Positions 60,407-64,000 of a stretch of DNA of 64,000 bases are shown here, in pieces. Numbering within the stretch: the first letter of the stretch is position 1; each line of letters begins with the position of its first letter. Origin of the DNA: Batkoa obscura (Eukaryota > Entomophthoromycota > Entomophthoromycetes > Entomophthorales > Batkoaceae); the NCBI GenBank assembly GCA_030770535.1, contig JASVEC010000018.1:434001-498000 (forward strand), read 5' to 3'. A model generated the notes under the pieces. The model did not search any database and was not told the DNA's origin. It saw only the letters and a program-made list of their open reading frames with translations. The translations under genes and the position numbers were made by a program.

Positions 60407-60968
60407 ATGAAATTCATAGCTTTATCTTCATTGATCATTTTATCATCTGTTAACGCAATGCCAGCAAAGGCAACAAGCAATCAAGGGTTAGAACTAATCA
60501 AAAAATTTGAAGGCTTCCGTGGCAACTTTTATCATGACCAAGTGGTAATAAAATCTTTATTCAATATATTACTTTATTAATTAACTTTAGGGAGCAAAGA
60601 CAATTGGATATGGGCATGCATGTCATGGCGATGGTCAAAACTGTGCTGGTGTGACCGAGCCATTAAGTGAGCCACAAGCTATGAGTTTATTGAAAGACGA
60701 CTTAAGATCTAGAGAAGAATGTGTTGCTGGTAGTCTTACTACACCCTTAGGAGGAAATTCCTTTTCGGCATTAGTATCATATGCATTTAATGTCGGCTGT
60801 GAAGCTTTTAAATCATCACCAGTATTGAGTTTAGTTAACCAAAAAAGATTTGGAGAAGCTGCCAATGCACTGAAAGCTCAATGTTACATTAGTGGACTTA
60901 AACTTGAAGATTTAGTAGTAAGGCGTGAAGCTGAAGCTTCACTGTTTTGCTTAGACGGCATTTGTTAA
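60407..60968 (+). CDS. Secreted GH24 lysozyme (T4/lambdoid type)
   Basis: Exons 60407-60544 and 60591-60968; 171 aa. Phage-type lysozyme that cuts the MurNAc-GlcNAc bond of bacterial peptidoglycan. A signal peptide (MKFIALSSLIILSSVNA) precedes the catalytic motif LIKKFEGFRGNFYHD with Glu35. The beta-hairpin GAKTIGYGHAC holds the catalytic Thr/Gly-Tyr-Gly-His element. SALVSYAFNVGCEAF is the C-lobe motif of the family. Several Cys (HACHGDGQNCAG, REECVAG, VGCEAF, CYISG, FCLDGIC) suggest disulphides for an extracellular environment, unlike cytoplasmic phage enzymes. The single 46-nt intron shows it is a genuine eukaryotic gene. An ancient transfer from bacteria or phage is plausible. It may serve to kill or feed on bacteria competing in the host or soil. 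Confidence 0.93.
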
Positions 60969-61169
60969 TTTTACATCTTTACATATATTTTCAATAGATA
61001 TATAATTAATATGATATAGTATATACACTAATAAAAATAATTACTTGAAATTTGGATGTTATTGAAAGTATATTCGAATATTAAAAGTCACCTTTTATTA
61101 CTAAGTTGAGGGATAATTCTAGCATTTTAATATATAATTGTAATACAAAAAATATTGTTTATAAATAGC

Positions 61170-61277
61170 TATATGAGGATGTATTCTTTATTTGAGAATT
61201 TTACTAATAAATAACCTTTCCATCCAAATAGTGCTTAAAAAATGGAAAAAGTGATGAAACCAAAAAAAACATCAGAT
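61170..61277 (+). mobile_element. MITE-like element, copy F
   Basis: Begins TATATGAGGATGTATTC, has the core CCAAATAGTGCTTAAAAAATGG followed by AAAAAGTGATGAAACCAAAAA, and ends ACATCAGATAT. The start is well preserved; the far end is damaged. Confidence 0.72.
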
Positions 61278-62673
61278 ATCTTAATTATTTAGCTGATGGC
61301 ATAGGGTATTAAAGCTTTCAGGATGTATCATTTAGAACTATAAGACTAAATTTAAGTTTTATAGGATCAATTAAAGAATATCATCCAAGTTATTATCTAG
61401 AATTAAACATTTAGGTTGACCCACTCCTTTAAGGTTTTGTAGCTTTAAGTTAGCTCAACTTTTACGTCTAAAACACTATTACTCATTTTAGCCAATGATT
61501 TCAGGCTCTATTGTTATCTTAAAACTACCTTGTTAAATTATTTTAACTAAATTTCCCAACTTCTTATTGTCACCACCTAATGACAATACCTATAGTTTCA
61601 AAATATTAGGCTCAATCAAAATAAGCAAGTGGTTCATTAAAAGAAAGGGATGAAAAACAAGTGTGCCATAAGAATTCAAAGAGATTAAAGGTTATATGCC
61701 AAACCAGTGCTCTATATAAATTTTTTACCAACGAAATTTACTATTCGACTTTGACGAGGTCTTTGCTTCAAATAATATGGACAAAACTACAGCAATGCGA
61801 GTCAATTTAAATTAAGAGTGAGACTATTGGTTGTAGATATTTTACTACCATCATCTAATATAAAAAATAGATAAAAATAGACAGTGTAGTAATTTTATTT
61901 CTGGTCATACATTGGTACATATGCGAGTATTATTGTCAATAAACAATGGTTTACAAATAAAATATGTCTAATTTATCAAACTGATAGGTTAGGTATGACT
62001 AGACACAATATCGTTTTGAAGTTCATTAAGGGCATGTGAATTGGTTAAATCAGCTGTTTTTGCTGTTTTTGTTTAATGTAAAATACATGTTAGATCAGTT
62101 GTTATACAATTTATAGAAAAAATTAGTAATTCAAAGTTAAGAAGACTAATTCAAAAAAGGAAATAAACATTCTTATTGTAATAAAATTATTTGGTAATTA
62201 AATATACTAAAGCTAGATAGAAAAGATTCTTTTGTTTTGGGCCAAAATATTTAAACGTACGTTTTTAAAACTGAAATTGACATCTATGAAAAACGTATAC
62301 TGAAAATTAAGACAGAGTTATAAATATTTACAATTTAAATCCAAATAATTTATTAAAGGTAGTAAAAACGATATAATGTCAAAAATTTATTGAATCATCT
62401 TTATAGTATATTTGTAACAGATTATAAATTTTGGAAATGTCATAAGATATAAACTGTTAATATTAGAGTAGTTAATACTATACTTTATAGCTAGCTTACT
62501 AATTTTTTTCTATATTTTTTCATGACTTTATAGCTTGGTAGTATGGTTCAAAATTTAGCACTTGACAATCATATGTATAGGAACTGGTTGAGATTCAAAA
62601 GAAAATTCTAAGGGCGAATATCAGCTCGAAAATAATAGTAATTATATTCTAAGCGAGAGAAGGATAGTGAAAG

Positions 62674-62682
62674 TATATAAAG
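62674..62682 (+). promoter_or_regulatory. TATA box of subtilase 3
   Basis: TATATAAAG about 78 bp before the start codon. The leader box shared by the other two subtilases is not present here, so this copy may be regulated differently. Confidence 0.45.
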
Positions 62683-62751
62683 CAGAAAGCTATACTGTAA
62701 TTAATTAAAAAAAGTCAAACTTGACAATTGAGTTTTATCAAAAACAATACA

Positions 62752-63906
62752 ATGAAAGTATTCGCTATCTTTGCTATCTCCAGTTCTCTCCTTGCTTCAG
62801 TATTTGCTGATCTTGCTCCATTACATAAAAATGGTAAAGCTATTGAAGGAAGTTATTTAATCACCTTAAAGGGTAACACTCGTACCACCCTTGATGCTCA
62901 TGTTCAACAAGTACAAGAGCTCTTCACTGATCGTAGTGGATCTAACAAAGTTGAAAGGGTTTTCAACCACATTGGAAATGCTTACCATGCTCGTTTAACT
63001 GATTCAGTTTTAGAAAAAGTACGTAATTTACCAGAAGTTGCCTTCGTTGAAGCTGATGCCGAAATTAAACTTTCTACAACTCAAACTGGTGCTCCATGGG
63101 GACTTGCTCGTACTTCTCAACGTACTTTCACTGATAAATCTACCTATACTTATGATGGTAATGGTTCTGATGTAACTGTTTATGTTATTGACACTGGTAT
63201 CCTCACCACTCATACTGAATTTGGAGGTCGTGCTCGTTTTGGTGCCAGATTTGCTGGTACTAATGATAATGATGAGCATGGTCATGGTACCCATTGTGCT
63301 GGTACTATTGGAGGTCAAACTTATGGTATCTCAAAAAATGTCAACCTTGTTGCAGTTAAAGTATTTGATGGTAGTGGTTCAGGTAGTACCTCAGGGATTA
63401 TTTCAGCTATCAATTGGTCCGTTAATGATAAAAAAGGAGTCAAAGGTAATGTTCTTAGTATGTCCCTTGGTGGCGGTAAATCTACTACACTTAATAATGC
63501 TGTTGAGTCAGCTTATCAAAAAGGATTCGTTGTTGTTGTAGCTGCTGGTAATGAAACTAGCGATGCTTGTACCCGTTCTCCAGCCTCATCACCAAATGCT
63601 ATTACTGTTGCTGCTTCTGATGTCAATGATAACCTCGCTTCTTTCTCCAACTATGGTAAATGTGTTGATGTCATTGCTCCAGGTGTAGCTGTCCTTTCTT
63701 CATGGAATAATGGTGGCACTAATACTATCTCTGGTACTTCCATGGCTACTCCTCATGTTGCTGGTCTTGCTGCTTATTTCCTTTCAAAAGAAACTTTAAC
63801 TAATGCTCAAGTAAGAGATAAAATTGTTAGCGTTGCTACTAAGGATGCTATCAAGAACCCAAAAACTGGTACTCCAAATCTCTTAGCTTATAACAATATT
63901 GCTTAG
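62752..63906 (+). CDS. Secreted subtilase 3 (S8A, proteinase K-like)
   Basis: Single exon, 384 aa from the ATG at 62752; codons upstream remain open but contain no ATG. Signal peptide [19 protein letters not shown] and propeptide are the same as in subtilase 1 (one silent change in about 300 nt). The catalytic domain has Asp147, His178 and Ser330 in the same motifs. After the propeptide the sequence departs from subtilase 1 ([31 protein letters not shown]) and approaches it again from GTSMATP to the end (YNNIA). The catalytic residues and Cys are complete. It is likely active as a secreted protease, with the N-terminal part recently homogenised with subtilase 1. The gene ends 94 bp before the window edge. 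Confidence 0.96.
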   Translation: MKVFAIFAISSSLLASVFADLAPLHKNGKAIEGSYLITLKGNTRTTLDAHVQQVQELFTDRSGSNKVERVFNHIGNAYHARLTDSVLEKVRNLPEVAFVEADAEIKLSTTQTGAPWGLARTSQRTFTDKSTYTYDGNGSDVTVYVIDTGILTTHTEFGGRARFGARFAGTNDNDEHGHGTHCAGTIGGQTYGISKNVNLVAVKVFDGSGSGSTSGIISAINWSVNDKKGVKGNVLSMSLGGGKSTTLNNAVESAYQKGFVVVVAAGNETSDACTRSPASSPNAITVAASDVNDNLASFSNYGKCVDVIAPGVAVLSSWNNGGTNTISGTSMATPHVAGLAAYFLSKETLTNAQVRDKIVSVATKDAIKNPKTGTPNLLAYNNIA

Positions 63907-64000
63907 GTTTATAAAATAAAGTTTCAAATACACTAAAATTATTTTCGGGGTTTGTTAGACGCTTAAATTTTAAATACACTATAGTATTGGAAATGTTTTT

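Larger units (their letters stand above)
60969..62751. other. Intergenic with repeat copy and faint relic
   Basis: Contains MITE-like copy F (61170-61277). From about 61300 to 62100, G+C rises and some protein-like wording appears on the plus strand, with many breaks; it resembles a decayed coding region of unknown origin. The rest is empty up to the subtilase 3 promoter. Confidence 0.45.

Noticed and set aside
62728-62751. An upstream start for subtilase 3 at 62728
   Set aside because: The codon is TTG, not ATG; the ATG at 62752 gives the signal peptide identical to subtilase 1.

Overview
The window is AT-rich eukaryotic DNA (roughly a quarter to 30% G+C by eye) with compact genes. Most carry several short GT-AG introns, typically 45-60 nt, and gaps between genes range from tens of bases to over 3 kb. 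The gene set is fungal: vacuolar alpha-mannosidase of the Ams1 type, the fused His7 amidotransferase/cyclase, a Coq11-like protein, a G-gamma subunit ending CTVM, and secreted proteinase-K-type subtilases. AT-richness, subtilase duplication, a GH18 chitinase and a secreted GH24 lysozyme together suggest an early-diverging, insect- or litter-associated fungus such as Conidiobolus (Entomophthoromycotina). That placement is inference, not proof.

Layout. 0.6-7 kb: eIF4B, a voltage-gated K+ channel, a CARM1-like arginine methyltransferase and Pol I subunit A43. 7.7 kb: an intronless histone H2A with an H2A.X-type SQDI tail and an MCB-like box upstream. 8.8-16.5 kb: two unrecognised Asn/Lys/Ile-rich multi-exon genes flanking a divergent AAA+ ATPase. 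16.6-28.5 kb: COQ11, PP1 catalytic subunit, HMCES/SRAP, glucose-6-phosphate 1-epimerase, an intronless orphan, a DUF1349 protein and protoporphyrinogen oxidase. 29-36 kb: an ENT nucleoside transporter, a doubtful small gene, a decayed coding-like stretch and alpha-mannosidase. 36.4-43.5 kb: gene-poor DNA with short interspersed repeats and one 66-aa ORF. 43.5-52.7 kb: SCAMP, NDUFA12, a penta-EF-hand protein, G-gamma, HIS7 and a TPR-like protein. 53.6-63.9 kb: a cluster of secreted hydrolases (three subtilases, a chitinase, a lysozyme), with repeat copies in the spacers.

I rebuilt exon structures by hand. Every multi-exon model listed has consistent phase across all junctions and a total length divisible by three. 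Very small coding pieces matter: a 4-nt first exon in eIF4B, a 27-nt first exon carrying the catalytic Cys of HMCES, and an 8-nt internal exon in the ENT transporter.

The most novel-looking signal is a dispersed ~100-bp MITE-like element. It has about six clear copies plus one degenerate copy, a conserved core around AAATAGCGCTTAAAAAATGG, and short inverted ends reading TATATGGGG(A)TGT. The subtilase paralogues also show patchwork identity suggesting gene conversion. No tRNA, rRNA or CRISPR was seen.
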